Shown in pieces: positions 42,126 through 52,905 of a stretch of 64,000 nucleotides of DNA (positions within the stretch are counted from its first letter, which is position 1; each line of letters opens with the position of its first letter). The DNA comes from Candidatus Peribacteria bacterium (GTDB lineage: Bacteria; Patescibacteriota; Gracilibacteria; BD1-5; UBA6164), in assembly GCA_023898505.1 (NCBI GenBank), contig CP060226.1, positions 1,178,001-1,242,000 of the forward strand, read 5' to 3'. Made by a program: the position numbers and the translations under genes. The notes under the pieces were generated by a model. The model searched no databases. It saw only the letters and a program-made list of their open reading frames with translations, and had not been told where the DNA came from.

Positions 42126-45100
42126 ATGACAGCGCTTCTTAATCGTTTTGCTTGGGGGATTTCAGTATCTATAGCTCTCTTTGCATCATATTTTGTTGAT
42201 AGAAATGCTCTCTTTGATGATGATGGTTTGATTGCTTTCATCGTTGTGCTATTGCTTCTTAAGTTTCTTGTATTTTCTAAAAAATGGATACACAGAAGAT
42301 TGGAATACTTTGTTGATACCATAAAGGAAGAACTTGAGGGGCAGAAGAAACAGGTGAAAAAGGAAAAAATATCTCAGAATGTTGTAACTTCTGAAATGGA
42401 AGAAGAAAGTAGAGAGATTCTAGGGGAAGGGGATATTCTCCCATGAGAAACCGTAAAAGAAACAAAGGATGAAAAGTCTTCAGTCTCTATGTCTGAAGAA
42501 GTTGGAAAGTTAGAAAAGAAAACCAAGGTGTCTTGGTCTCCATTTCACTATATCGGGGAGTTTTTTAAAGAAAATCTCTTGGCAAAAGTTGGGGGGATTC
42601 TTATCTTTCTTGCTGTCATCTTTTGATTAAACCTTGTCTATAGTTATGTTGGACCCGTAGGAAAGATGCTTATTGGATTTTTCCTAGGGTTTGGGATGTA
42701 CCTTTCATGAGTGATACTCGTAAAAAAGAAACTCCAGGGCGAGGGAATGATACTCTTAGGACTTGGGATTGTGATTAACTATGGTGTCATCCTTGCGGGA
42801 AGATATCTCATTTGAGATGATTCTGGAAATCTGATGTTATCCGAGCTTCTATGTTTTACATTTCTTGTTTTAAATACGGTATTTGCAATTGTGACCAGTT
42901 TGGTATATCACTCGAAGTCACTCCTTGTATTTGCTCTCATATTTGCGTACGTAAATCCACTTCTTATTTGAGGTTCAAGCGATACTCCCTATACACTCGT
43001 AGCCTATACGCTTCTGGTTTCCTTTGCTTCTTTTTATCTTGCAAAAAGACAGTCGTTTTCTCTTCTCTTATATCTTACATATATCTTTGCTTCGATTTTG
43101 TTTCTCATTACTCCGATGCAAACAGATATCCACTGGGTGATGAAGGTTTGAGCTTTTGCCCTTGTAAGTATTATTTCTTTGTTTCAGGCGTATACGTTCA
43201 ATAAAAAGTCAATTCCTTGGATTTTTGGAGGGAGTTATCTCTTCTTTATCATCTTTTTGATGCTGGCAGGGGATGCAAATATGCTCTTATCTGGGAAAAC
43301 ATTTATTTCCTATATTGTATATCTACTTGTGTTTTTTGCATTAGGAATTTATTTCTTTTTGCAAACTCTGGCTCGTGCACTTTTTTATTCGTTACTCGCT
43401 CCTCTCTTTATTGTATTAGGACTTATGATGGCGGGAGATGTACCATCCTTTTCGACGCTTCTTGCATTTATCGTATTTTTATATATTTATGGGTTTGACT
43501 ACCTAGAAAGTATCTTGTGCCCTATCGTGAAGTATAGCTTTTATGCTCTATTTTGAGGATTTATCATTGGAGCAAATATCCTTTCGATTTTTCACTTTAG
43601 TGAACTGAGTTTAGTGAATTTTCTTACTTCTATCCTCGTAGCATTTGTCTTTATCCTTTCTTCCTATACTCTCTCAAGAAAGCCAGGTCTTGAATACTTA
43701 TACAGTATTGGTACCTTCCTGGGGGTACTCATGCTTGCACCGGTAATTGTGGAAACAGAAAATGGACTTGTGTGACCAATGGTATATGTTTCGATAGCAA
43801 CGGTTATTATATTTGCTTTGTTGCATTGGTGGATACCGTTTCATAATAAAGATCTGACAGACAAACCGGAAAATCTTAAAAATCTTGTTATTGGTTCAGT
43901 TATTGGAGTATTGTTTCTTGGGTATGAACTTTTTACTTTTGGAGAGCTATATTTTCCTGGAGTGATGCTTGGTGGAGCGTTTGTTATCCTTGCTATTTTC
44001 TACTTTTTCTTAGGAGTGAGGATTATGCAGAAGTTTGGAGAAAACCCAATACTTGCAGATGCCAAAACCGATGAGCGTCCGTATAAAAATACAGTGCTTG
44101 GATACCTGTGAATTTCTCTCAGTATTTTTAGTCTGTCTATTGCATTAATCTTTTCTGATCTTGAACAAGTGGTGAGTATGATTTGGATGCTTGAGGCGAC
44201 GCTTTTGTATTTCTTCTATCGCCAGACAGAGGAGAAAAAGATTCTCTACGTGGGAAATATCTTATCTATCATCGGTATTGGAAATCTGATTTCTCTGGTA
44301 CCATATACTCCGAGCGGAGATCTTTGGTTTGGAATACCTCTGGTAGTGGCATTTGTATCCTTATTTCTAAATGTTAGATTCCTCTCTACGCTGAAGTCTG
44401 GTGTGGTTCGTTACTTGCATGATTTCTTTCATCTTGTTGGTATTGTGGCTATATCTATCATGCTTAGTATCATTATCCCACATACCTCGATGGGGTGGAA
44501 TATATTTGGAGTAGGGGTGTTTATGTTCCTCATATCTTGGGTATATGCTCGCTTTCCATCACCTCTTCTTAGTTGGTGATTTGTGCTTGCATTTTTTGGT
44601 TTTGCTATAAGTCATATGTTTTCCATAGATTATATATTTAGGAGTTTGGATTTTAAAGGACTTGCATATCTCCGAGTATTGCAGTACCTCGTTACATTTT
44701 TCCTTGCCTGGTGTGTCTTGTTTTTCTATCGTTATGAGGCCTCTAGGTGAGTAAGAAAATCACTTCTATGGATTTATATCATCTATGTTGTGATGATTGT
44801 TTCTCTCTATGTATACGATATCTTTGCAACCACTTTTGCTATTACTATATTTTGGTGACTTCTTGGTTCTTGGTTCTTGTTCTATGGTATCTTTAAAAAC
44901 TATATCTTTTATCGTACACTTGGACTCTATGTGGTGAGTGGGGTATTAGTAAAAATCTTTTTCTATGATATCTGGTATGGATTTGATGATGCGATATCTC
45001 GAGTGATTGCATTTTTGGTGCTCGGTATTTTATTGGTGGTAATATCTATACTGTATTCAAAAAAGTATTCATCAAATATCAAGGGAGAATTTCATGTTAA

Positions 45101-45443
45101 AAACTTTAATGAACTGAAGCTAAAAAAGCACTTTGCTATCAATGAAGCAATTCGTGATATCTCTGTAGATCAGGAGTCAAAGGTACGTTTTGCCTTTGCA
45201 GGAGGGGAGGTAGTCAGTATTCAAACGAGAAATATCATAAAAATAGCCAAGTTAGTGACCAATAAATTTTGAAAAGATGTTTTTGCTCCAGGAGAGCTTG
45301 CTTCTACTTATGAGTATATCGTTAAGAACTATAAGTCTCAGCTACTGAAAAAAGACTACGATCAGGTAGTAGAGATACTGAAACGATTTGTTACAGAAGG
45401 AGGGAGAATTCAAATGGTGATGTCTGAAATAGAGAAAAAATAA
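42126..45443 (+). CDS. Giant polytopic membrane protein, DUF2339 family
   Basis: The gene encodes 1105 residues with over twenty hydrophobic segments in series. The pattern LLAKVGGILIFLAVIFGLNLVYSY, then GPVGKMLIGFFLGFG and GMILLGLGIVINYGVIL matches DUF2339, large polytopic proteins of unknown function. An acidic cytosolic segment (about residues 60-130) follows the first helices. At least thirteen TGA codons are Gly and the standard code would shred it into eight or more ORFs. It is adjacent to the calcium-repeat surface protein; envelope biogenesis is plausible. Confidence 0.87.
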
Positions 45444-45512
45444 GAAGACGAAAGTCTTGATATTTCTATACTTTTTGTTACGCTAGGTTTATTACTTATA
45501 ACTTTCCTTGCT

Positions 45513-47786
45513 ATGAAGTACAGTGTATATATCCTATTACTGTTGAGTATCATTATATCTCCAAGTTTGGTATCCGCTGATGATGTTACCGATGTGCAGA
45601 CAAGAGTCACTCAAATCCAAGACACAGATCCAAGCCTCCCAAGTATCTCTGAACAAAAGGGAATCTATGGGACGATTCTTTCAAAATTATTTACCAGTAA
45701 CGGTAAAATCAAAGATGTGTTTCTCCAAATTGTGGGAAGTCTCTCAAGTGGTAATGTTCCAAGATGGGATGGAAGCCAGTTGGTATCAGGGGTAATTACG
45801 GATAATGGGACTAATGTTGGTATTGGGGTAGCAAGTCCACAGAAAATCCTCCATGTAGCAGGAGGTTTTCCATTATTTACTCAAAATAATGGTTCGAATA
45901 ATGCAACATTTTTAAATGAGGGATGACAAGCCTCTACCGTTGAACTGTATACTGATACATCTAATAATGATAGAGCACTTATTACAAAAATCTGATCAAC
46001 ACATGTGAATACTCAATATAGAAATGATGTGTTTGTTGATAATATTGTCTGATGAGTAACAGTTGGAAGAATTACTCTGGATGTAACGGGTAATGTCTGA
46101 ATATGGGAAGAGATACCTCAGTACAAGCTTGATGTTGCAGGAAATATCCGTGCCCAATCAAGGCACCTATTTCTCTGAGCGAATGATGTATATGGAGATA
46201 ATAGTTCATGATTGTTTTATGATTCAAACCATAGTACAGTAACACAGATGGTTTTTAGAGATGCAGAGGATGCCCAGTATGGTAAGGTGTATGGTGATAA
46301 TAACGGAGCCGATTTTGGGCTGACGGATTGAGACTGAGATTGGTGAGTGAGGATGAATACAAATAATTATACTTCATTTTCAGTTAATAGTTCTGAGAAG
46401 ATGAGGATATTGAGTAACGGAAATATTTGAATCGGTACAACAAGCCCAATACGTGATTTAGATGTGAGGAAAAATGAAGAAATTCAGATTGCAGCACATT
46501 CAAGTAATACTAATCAATCTGCATCAATCCTTACAACCGTAGACGGGAAACAAAACTTTTATTTTGGAGTTAATCCATCCATAAATGCTGGAGTTATTGG
46601 GATCTCCAATACCTCATCTGATTTAGCTAAACCAGGTCAAAATGATGTCATTACTATTAACGGGAGTGGGTATATAGGAATCTGAGAAACAAATCCGTGA
46701 ACAAAGCTTCATGTTAAAAGTGGTGATTCTGGAGGATCTTATGTACCTACTAGTAATTCGGTAGGGATATTTGAATCGAATGCTAATGCCTTTATCGATG
46801 TTACCACCCCTGGAACAAGTTCTGCAGGTATACGTTTTGATACAGGGGGAAATAGTGAGGGATATGTCGCTTATGATTGATCACCTGATAATCTGAGGTT
46901 CGGAACTAATGCAAATGATAGGATGATAATAACAGGGGATGGAAAGGTGTGAATCTGAACGACAAATCCAACTTTTGCTGACTGGCCGAGTGCTACAGGA
47001 CTCCATATACAGGGATCAAGAGCAGTATTATGATTAGAGGGAACTGCAGGAGCAAGAAAGTGGGATGTATGAGTGGATAATGCATGACAATTTGTTATCT
47101 ATGATGATACGGCAAATAGTTCACTTTTTTGGCTCAACACGAATGGTAATACGCATCTTCGTAATTGGCTTATTTTATGAACGGGGGGTGAGTGAATCTA
47201 CTCTGCGACGAATAGCGCCCACTTCTACCCAAATACTGTGAGTGACTTTGGTACTTGGAGGATTCATGGAACCAGAGGGTGATGGGCTGGAATCAATTAT
47301 AATAATGCTACGACGATGATGCTTCATGACTCGCATGCAGGATTTTATAATGATGGTGATAATGAGTGGTTAGCATATGGTAGCCGTAATGGAGCGTTTT
47401 ATCTGATGCATAATGGATCTACAAAACTAGAGACACGCTCAGATGGGGTACAAACCTATGGTGCTCATTATGCTTCTTCATTTATCTATACTTCTGATGA
47501 GCGTTTGAAAACAAATATTAAAGATATATCAGGGCTTGATATCATTAGAAAACTCCATGGAGTAAAGTTTACTTGGAAAAAGAACAAGCAGGATTCCTAT
47601 GGTCTTATAGCTCAAGAAGTAGAACAGGTATTACCAGAGCTTGTACATACCTGAGATAATGGGATGAAATCCGTTGAGTATGGAAACCTTGTAGCTCCTT
47701 TGATTGAGGCAGTAAAAGAACAACAGAGTCAGATCGAGAAATTACAGGATCAAATTATTCAGTTACAAGCACAAGTATGAAACTAA
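45513..47786 (+). CDS. Secreted fibre-like protein with S74 self-cleaving chaperone domain
   Basis: A 757-residue exported protein. Signal peptide MKYSVYILLLLSIIISPSLVSA precedes repeated beta-prism units marked by GNVGIGxxSPxxxLHV (NIGIGTTSPIRDLDV, YIGIGETNPGTKLHV). The C-terminal peptidase S74 / intramolecular chaperone domain has the catalytic SDERLKTNI Ser-Lys pair, then HGVKFTWKKN and LIAQEVEQVLPEL, and a coiled coil (EQQSQIEKLQDQIIQLQ) for trimerisation. Many TGA codons are Gly, several in GIG. The domain trims itself after trimer assembly. A phage-like or adhesin fibre is likely; no phage genes surround it. Confidence 0.88.
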
Positions 47787-48348
47787 AAAAAAGCTTGAGA
47801 AAGTATCTGCTTATTACAGTGGTATTGATTATCAGTTCATATGGTATTGTCTATGCTATTAATACCGTGTCTACATGATTTCAACTCGGAAATAGTAGCT
47901 CTCGAACGATTGATGCCCACGGAACTGTAAAAAAGTAGTCAATAATTCTGGAAACACCTATTTTGTACCTACAAATACAAGTACAGAATGGAGTAATTTT
48001 CGTAGTAATCTTCCTGGAAGTGTTTCTTTGCAGTCATGTATTGATGATTCTTTAGCTTATTCTTTTGCTACTTCTGAGTATTGGGGGGCGTGGTGCGGTA
48101 ACTGGACATGTTGGAATAATATGGCGAATACTTGGACACATATTTACTCTTGATGTGCCTATTCATATTCTTGAAATGGGGTAGTATTAACGAGTTCTAG
48201 TATTACAAATAATAATTCTTTTGCGGTTATTTTAGAGCCAGATAATGCTGAAAGAACTTTTCGAGTAAATCCATGAGCAACCGTATCATGATTTTATACT
48301 GGGTGTGCAAATGGAGGAGCGCATCTTTGGAAACCACCTTGAAGTTAA
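47777..48348 (+). CDS. Secreted protein requiring a -1 frameshift (or an indel)
   Basis: ATG 47777 overlaps the fibre gene by 10 bases. The first frame gives a signal peptide (MKLKKSLRKYLLITVVLIIS) and about 50 residues, then stops at TAG 47936. The -1 frame continues from 47935 (VVNNSGNTYFVPTNTSTEW...) to TAA 48348, with TGA as Gly (PGATVSGFYTG) and several Cys and Trp residues. The switch is at A-AAA-AAG (47929-47935), a canonical slippery heptamer. Programmed frameshift and a sequencing or evolved one-base loss are both possible. The product would be a small secreted companion of the fibre. Confidence 0.65.
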
Positions 48349-48386
48349 AAAAAATCCCCCTTTCAATTGAAAGGGAGATTTTTTTA
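48347..48386. terminator. Terminator of the fibre operon
   Basis: AAAATCTCCCTTT/AAAGGGGGATTTTT-like stem with T-run (TCCCCCTTTCAATTGAAAGGGAG) right after the TAA. It also overlaps the end of the minus-strand gene at 48384. Confidence 0.85.
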
Positions 48387-48836
48387 TACTCTGATTTTTG
48401 TAATCTTTTCTCAGAAACGCATACATTTTGTAGTGATACACTTTCCTGTTATTCCTCAAAAAAGAGGGAAAAGTCCAGCTATCCAGTAGAGAGTATCGAT
48501 TTCTAAATCTGGAGAATCAACCATAAGTCCAGAAAAGTAAAAGAGGAGGAGAGCAAATATAATCTGGAGGATACGAATATACTTTGGCTTGAGTACACAG
48601 AGATTAGCGAGTCCCATCACGAGCGGTATGGCTCCAATTGCTATCATACAGGATTTTACTATCATGATTCCTGTGCTACTGAGTTCCATCCAAAAGATGG
48701 TATCTTGGATTGCATCTCACTGAATTACGAGGTTGTAGAATCCTGCTCAGATAAGTATAGCTCAGAAACATATTCTAAAGATTCTTAATGATTTGTCACT
48801 TGGACGCTTTTTTAAAAAGTTGATGAATCATATCAT
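48384..48836 (-). CDS. Small membrane protein, unknown
   Basis: A 150-residue protein from ATG 48836 to TAA 48384 with four hydrophobic segments (FRICFGAILIGAGFY; KSCMIAIGAIPLVMGLANL; LQIIFALLLFYFSGL; TLYWIAGLFPLFGG). Five or more TGA codons, including two in the first span, are Gly. I do not recognise it. It is convergent with the fibre operon and shares its terminator. Confidence 0.65.
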
Positions 48837-48974
48837 AATACATCTATGTAAAAATATAAAAATTGATGACCTGCAAAGTGTAACGAGGCTTCAGAAAAAT
48901 ACAAAATTTTATTTTGACTTTTTTGTAGAGTTTATATAATAACTGCGCTCTTTTTACAGGATGGAACTGTATAT

Positions 48975-49049
48975 TGGGATGTGGCCAAGCGGTAAGGCAG
49001 CGGACTTTGACTCCGTTATTCGGGGGTTCGAATCCCTCCATCCCAGCCA
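48975..49049 (+). tRNA. tRNA-Gln (UUG)
   Basis: Cloverleaf with acceptor TGGGATG/CATCCCA, D arm, anticodon stem CGGA/TCCG with loop CTTTGAC (anticodon TTG), T arm GGGGGTTCGAATCCCTC, and encoded CCA at 49047-49049. A copy of the tRNA 3' end and downstream flank occurs about 155 bases later. Confidence 0.93.
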
Positions 49050-49290
49050 TTAAAATATATGGATTCGAATGGAAGCTTGGTTTTTTACTGGTGGTTAGCC
49101 AGGTAAAAAACTGATTGCGACGAATAGAAGTAATCACTGACGGGTCGAGAGTTACTGATGATGTAATCATCTGTAACGGAGACCGAATCCCTCCATCAGG
49201 AGCCATTAAAATATATGGATTCGAATTGGAGAAGAGGAATTGGTTTTTGGTCTTTGGAGAGTATGACTACTCTATAGGGGCAAAAAACCA
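49030..49290 (+). repeat. Direct repeat of tRNA-Gln 3' end and its flank
   Basis: A segment GAATCCCTCCATC (two-base shift) AGCCATTAAAATATATGG and then ATTCGAAT occurs at about 49030-49067 and again at 49186-49223, about 155 bases apart. After each copy a hairpin follows (GGTTTTTTAC.../GTAAAAAAC; TTGGTTTTT.../AAAAAACCAA). The region between and after, up to rplU, contains no gene I can support. The second copy lacks a convincing tRNA body. It could be a degenerate tRNA array or an att-like duplication. Confidence 0.55.
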
Positions 49291-49410
49291 ATAAAAAACG
49301 TAAGAGCAGAATCAAATTAGGGGATTTTACTTTTAAGTTTTTACTTAAAAAGATTGCTTTAGGTCTTGCAGATTGAAACAATCTTCGTTTTAGTTATTAA
49401 TTATATAGGT

Positions 49411-49722
49411 ATGATTGCGGTTATTGAACTTGGTGGAAATCAGTTTACGGTACAAAAAGGAGATGTGATTGATGTAAAAAAACAAGATGCAGAAGCAGGG
49501 AAAACAATTACAGTAGAAGCGATGCTTCTTTCTGATGCTGACGGGAAAGATGTAAAAATCGGAACTCCTACAGTAGAAGGTTCAAAAGTAGAGTGTAAAG
49601 TAATTGAACAATTCAAAGCAGATAAGGTAAGAGTATTTAAGATGAAATCAAAAAAGAGATTTATGAGAAATAAAGGATTTAGAGCAAGTATGACAAAACT
49701 TGAAATTATGTCAATTGCATAA
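49411..49722 (+). CDS. rplU: 50S ribosomal protein L21
   Basis: A 103-residue protein beginning MIAVIELGGNQFTVQKGDVI, then GTPTVEGSKVECKVIEQFKADKVRVFKMKSKKRFMRNKGFR, the L21 signature with basic RNA-binding tail. ATG 49411 is chosen over the upstream in-frame start at 49366 because L21 begins near MYAVIxxGGKQ. There is no UGA codon. rpmA (L27), a usual neighbour, is not adjacent here. A terminator follows. Confidence 0.95.
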   Translation: MIAVIELGGNQFTVQKGDVIDVKKQDAEAGKTITVEAMLLSDADGKDVKIGTPTVEGSKVECKVIEQFKADKVRVFKMKSKKRFMRNKGFRASMTKLEIMSIA

Positions 49723-49730
49723 TTTTTGGA

Positions 49731-49776
49731 AACGCCTTATGTTTTAGTATAATACTATAGCATAAGGTGTTTTTTA
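49731..49776 (+). terminator. Terminator of rplU
   Basis: ACGCCTTATG/CATAAGGTGT stem followed by TTTTTTAATT, 8 bases beyond the stop codon. Confidence 0.85.
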
Positions 49777-49797
49777 ATTACTTTGTAATTTCATCAG

Positions 49798-50943
49798 TTG
49801 AAATCAGCAGTAAACATTAGTGCAAGGATTAAACGACATTCTCGAATACTCAAAGAAAATTTAACCAATCGTCCACTTCTTCAACGTCGCTCGAATTATA
49901 GTTATCGTGTGGTTGTGTTTTTTGTTGTCTTTATGATGCCGATATATCCGGTGTTTGCATCTCTATTGCATGATAATACGGTTCAGGACTTTTATCGTGG
50001 GGATATTGATGAGTCATCGATTATTGGTTCGTATATTTCTGATGAAGAGTATGAGGATGGGACAACGGGAATTATAGAAGCCAGCGATTCATATCTGCAG
50101 GTAACCACCTTTTTAAATGATGAGCGTGATACGACAGGGTTTAATGAAGTGATAGAATACGAAGTAGAGCCATGAGACTCTATTTCTACCATTGCATATA
50201 GATTTAAGGTTTCAAATAATTCTATTTATTGGGCAAACGATTTTTCAAAAAATGTCGTGATTCATCCGGGACAAAAGATAAAAATCCCACCAGTTTCTGG
50301 TCTCATACATCAGGTGAAGAAGTGAGAAACTATTTCCGCTATCGCAAAAAAGTATGAAATCGACGAAGAAAAGATTATCGAGCAAAATCTATTAACTGCT
50401 GAGTGAAATCTTGAAGCTGGTACCGTACTCGTGATTCCTGGAGCAGTCAAGAAGTATGTAGCTCCTCCAGTACCAAAAGTTACACCCAAGACTACTTATG
50501 CGCAAAATACTTCTAAGACCAATACTTCAAATCAGAGTGATACAGGCTATAGTTTTGCTAGATATGCTAGTTCTCAGTATGTAAATCAACAGGGGGTATA
50601 TAAATTGGTGAAACGTACACCACAACATACCTTTTATTGGGGAAATTGTACTTGGTATGTGGCACAGTATAAAGATGTTAACTGGTGAGGAAATGCAAAA
50701 GATTGGTTAGCAAATGCTCGTGCAAAAGGACATGCCACAGGATCTAATCCAGGAGTAGGGGCTATTGTTGTGTTTCATGGTAGAGGATACAATCCTCGTT
50801 ATGGACATGTGGGTATCGTGATGGATGTAAAATCTGATCATATCATTGTATCAGATATGAACTACCGTCGTCTTAATGAGGTGACATATCGTAAAGTTCC
50901 AAAAAATGACAGGGCTATTCTCGGGTATATCTATGTCAATTAG
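49798..50943 (+). CDS. Exported LysM-CHAP peptidoglycan hydrolase
   Basis: A 381-residue protein with an N-terminal membrane anchor or signal segment (RVVVFFVVFMMPIYPVFASL). Two LysM domains follow (YEVEPGDSISTIAYRFKVSN; HQVKKGETISAIAKKYEIDE), then a Pro/Thr/Ser linker and a C-terminal CHAP domain with catalytic Cys in GNCTWYVAQYK and His in YGHVGIVMDV. LysM binds glycan and CHAP cleaves peptide bridges. TGA codons in PGD and KGE (50173, 50323) and at 50404 and 50686 are Gly. The start is TTG 49798. Confidence 0.9.
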
Positions 50944-50953
50944 TAACCTCGCT

Positions 50954-50988
50954 AAAGCCCCCTCTCCTTGAAGGAGAGGGGGCTTTTT
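50954..50988 (+). terminator. Strong rho-independent terminator
   Basis: AAAGCCCCCTCTCC / GGAGAGGGGGCTTTTT with 4-base loop, beyond the LysM-CHAP stop codon. Its GC-rich stem is unusual for this AT-rich sequence. Confidence 0.9.
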
Positions 50989-51056
50989 AGCTTTCAGGGA
51001 TCTCTGAAAAGGCCATTAATCTTCGTGCCTTATAAAGGGGATTAGCTTACAGTAAT

Positions 51057-51081
51057 GATTCTGAATCAAGTTCAGAATGAC
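51057..51081. repeat. Intergenic inverted repeat, GATTCTGAA/TTCAGAATGAC type
   Basis: GATTCTGAATC...GTTCAGAATGAC, a hairpin in the gap between the CHAP hydrolase and the minus-strand secreted protein. Related to the CATTCTGAGCGGAATG element at 56441. No gene is seen in the 226 bases around it (50989-51214). Confidence 0.55.
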
Positions 51082-51214
51082 AAAAATAACTTTTTCAGAG
51101 CTTCCTTAAGGTAAAGCCTTGATTTAGAATAATTTTATAATCCATCCTGACCTTCCTTTCCTACGAAAGGAAGGAAAGTACGATACTTGTAATTTACTAC
51201 TTGAAATTTCCTTC

Positions 51215-52090
51215 CTAATAACTCATCGCATTGCTAATCTTGTAGACTACTTGGTTGATAGGATTGAGGGTTGCTTGGAGCGAATCGCGAAATACGATAA
51301 AGTCTCCACGAACCATCTCAAGAAGGATATGTGTGAGATAATGATTTTCATACTCTGCATATGCTTGAAATGCAAGAGAAAAAACACGATATGTATGTTC
51401 TACTTCTTCGTTTATAATTCCACTAATGTACTTTTGTTTTTCAATGACTGTCGTTATAGGATAACGGATGTTTCGTTGTGCTTCTGTGGTCACACTGTTT
51501 GCATCTATTCCAAAAATAAACTCAACACTATCACTATAATTTGATAGATAATTGAGGTAGTATTGGTAGCGGCACATCTCAAAGGTAGCTTCATCGAGGA
51601 TGTCTTTTTTGAGGAAGACTCCAGTAGGTTTCTTCGTGCTACAGCTCAGTGTCTGACTAGTTATCTGTAGACGACTTAGTTGTGTTTGTACTTGATTACC
51701 AAGTCTATCCTTTAATTCTCCGGTTTTATCGATTTTAAATAGGGTATTTTTCATGTATTCGAGAGAGTTCTTCTGTGCTTGTATGACGGCACACTTGTAG
51801 ATATTTCCTATGTTTTCTCTATAGGTTTCTTTGGCGGTATCTATATAGCTGATACCGATATTCTCGTCAGTATTTCCTTGGGGAATCTCGAAAGCCTCAT
51901 AGTCTTTTGCTTGTGTGTAGATGCGGGTGTTTTCTGGTTTAAATTCTGCCTTACATACTTCTTTTACCTGACATTCGTAGAGTGGAAAACCACTCTTTCC
52001 AGTACAGTTATCGATGCTTGCAAATACCGCTCCTCTGCTGATAGAGAAGATGAGGAGAATACTTGAGAAAATGTAGAGTTGTTTTTTCAT
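51215..52090 (-). CDS. Secreted protein, unknown
   Basis: A 291-residue protein with a signal peptide (MKKQLYIFSSILLIFSIS ... VFASI). The mature part is helical with several Cys (DNCTGKSGFPLYECQVKEVC, SCSTKK, MCRYQ), suggesting disulphides in an oxidising compartment. No membrane segment follows and the family is not recognised. It has no UGA codon. Another probable exported protein lies upstream on the same strand. Confidence 0.75.
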   Translation of the reverse strand: MKKQLYIFSSILLIFSISRGAVFASIDNCTGKSGFPLYECQVKEVCKAEFKPENTRIYTQAKDYEAFEIPQGNTDENIGISYIDTAKETYRENIGNIYKCAVIQAQKNSLEYMKNTLFKIDKTGELKDRLGNQVQTQLSRLQITSQTLSCSTKKPTGVFLKKDILDEATFEMCRYQYYLNYLSNYSDSVEFIFGIDANSVTTEAQRNIRYPITTVIEKQKYISGIINEEVEHTYRVFSLAFQAYAEYENHYLTHILLEMVRGDFIVFRDSLQATLNPINQVVYKISNAMSY

Positions 52091-52181
52091 ATGGTTTTAC
52101 CAAAGATACTGAGCAGTATATTGTTCCTGAGTGTATAAACTTTCGAGAAAAAATCTAGACTTTTGTGGAGTTTTCTCCTAT

Positions 52182-52835
52182 TTAGAAATATATCCCATAT
52201 TGAGCATAATCGAGCCCATTAAAACCTCCAATCTCGAAGACTTTATAGCTTCCATATTCTTTCACGGTGGAAGTATTTCCGATATCGGTAATAATTTGAT
52301 ATGATATGGTGCTGGGGGTTATTGGAGTATCGCTCGCAATCGTCACAGTGCTATAGGAAGCGAGATTTTTGAGTACGAGTATCCCAGTGGTATAGGTGCT
52401 ATTTACATCGGCAATTATGTTTTTTGTGGTATCGAGAGTTCCTGATTTTGTGAGTTCGGCGTTGAGTGTATCTGGGTCTATGTGGAGAAAATGATAGGCT
52501 ATTGGTCCACCGTGCAGTATCTCGATATCAAGCGTGATATCGGACATATTTTCCATGTGAAACTCTGTAGTCTCACCTTGTTTGAGAGAAAAAGTCTGAT
52601 TGGTAAGAGAAGAAAAAGAGAGCGTATCTCCTGAGCTCAGAGTCGTGTCTTCAAAGGTTTCACTTTTTAAAAGGGCATCGATAACTTGAGTTTCTTGTAT
52701 CTGCTTGGTGATGGCTTCTGTTTTCCCTAAATTTCGAGTGATACTCGTGGATATTCCGAGAAAAGATACCGAAATAATAAGACTTAAAAAAACAGACCAG
52801 ATAAGGATCGAAGCATGGAGTGGTCTTTTTTGCAT
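52182..52835 (-). CDS. Membrane-anchored pilin-like or secreted protein
   Basis: ATG 52835 gives 217 residues (MQKRPLHASILIWSVFLSLI); TTG 52844 is a possible alternative. A basic N-terminus and one hydrophobic segment are followed by a beta-rich, Thr/Ser-rich domain. This resembles PilX/pseudopilin-type proteins (short basic leader, no cleavage glycine visible), as is common beside pilus machinery. The GspE/PilB ATPase lies just upstream on the opposite strand. There are no UGA codons. Confidence 0.7.
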   Translation of the reverse strand: MQKRPLHASILIWSVFLSLIISVSFLGISTSITRNLGKTEAITKQIQETQVIDALLKSETFEDTTLSSGDTLSFSSLTNQTFSLKQGETTEFHMENMSDITLDIEILHGGPIAYHFLHIDPDTLNAELTKSGTLDTTKNIIADVNSTYTTGILVLKNLASYSTVTIASDTPITPSTISYQIITDIGNTSTVKEYGSYKVFEIGGFNGLDYAQYGIYF

Positions 52836-52905
52836 ATTGTTCAAAAATATGATACCCTGATATAGGTATGCAGTGTAAGCAGTTTATATAAATTGTAAAG
52901 ATTCT

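Noticed and set aside
45513..48348. Prophage encoding the S74 fibre
   Set aside because: The protein has a bacterial signal peptide, and no capsid, portal, terminase, integrase or lysis gene lies nearby; neighbours are chromosomal envelope genes.
49125..49203. A second tRNA gene in the repeat downstream of tRNA-Gln
   Set aside because: Sequence near CTGACGGG...CCATCAGG has weak acceptor pairing and a long extra hairpin in place of D and anticodon arms. It does not form a convincing cloverleaf by eye, so I list it only as a repeat.
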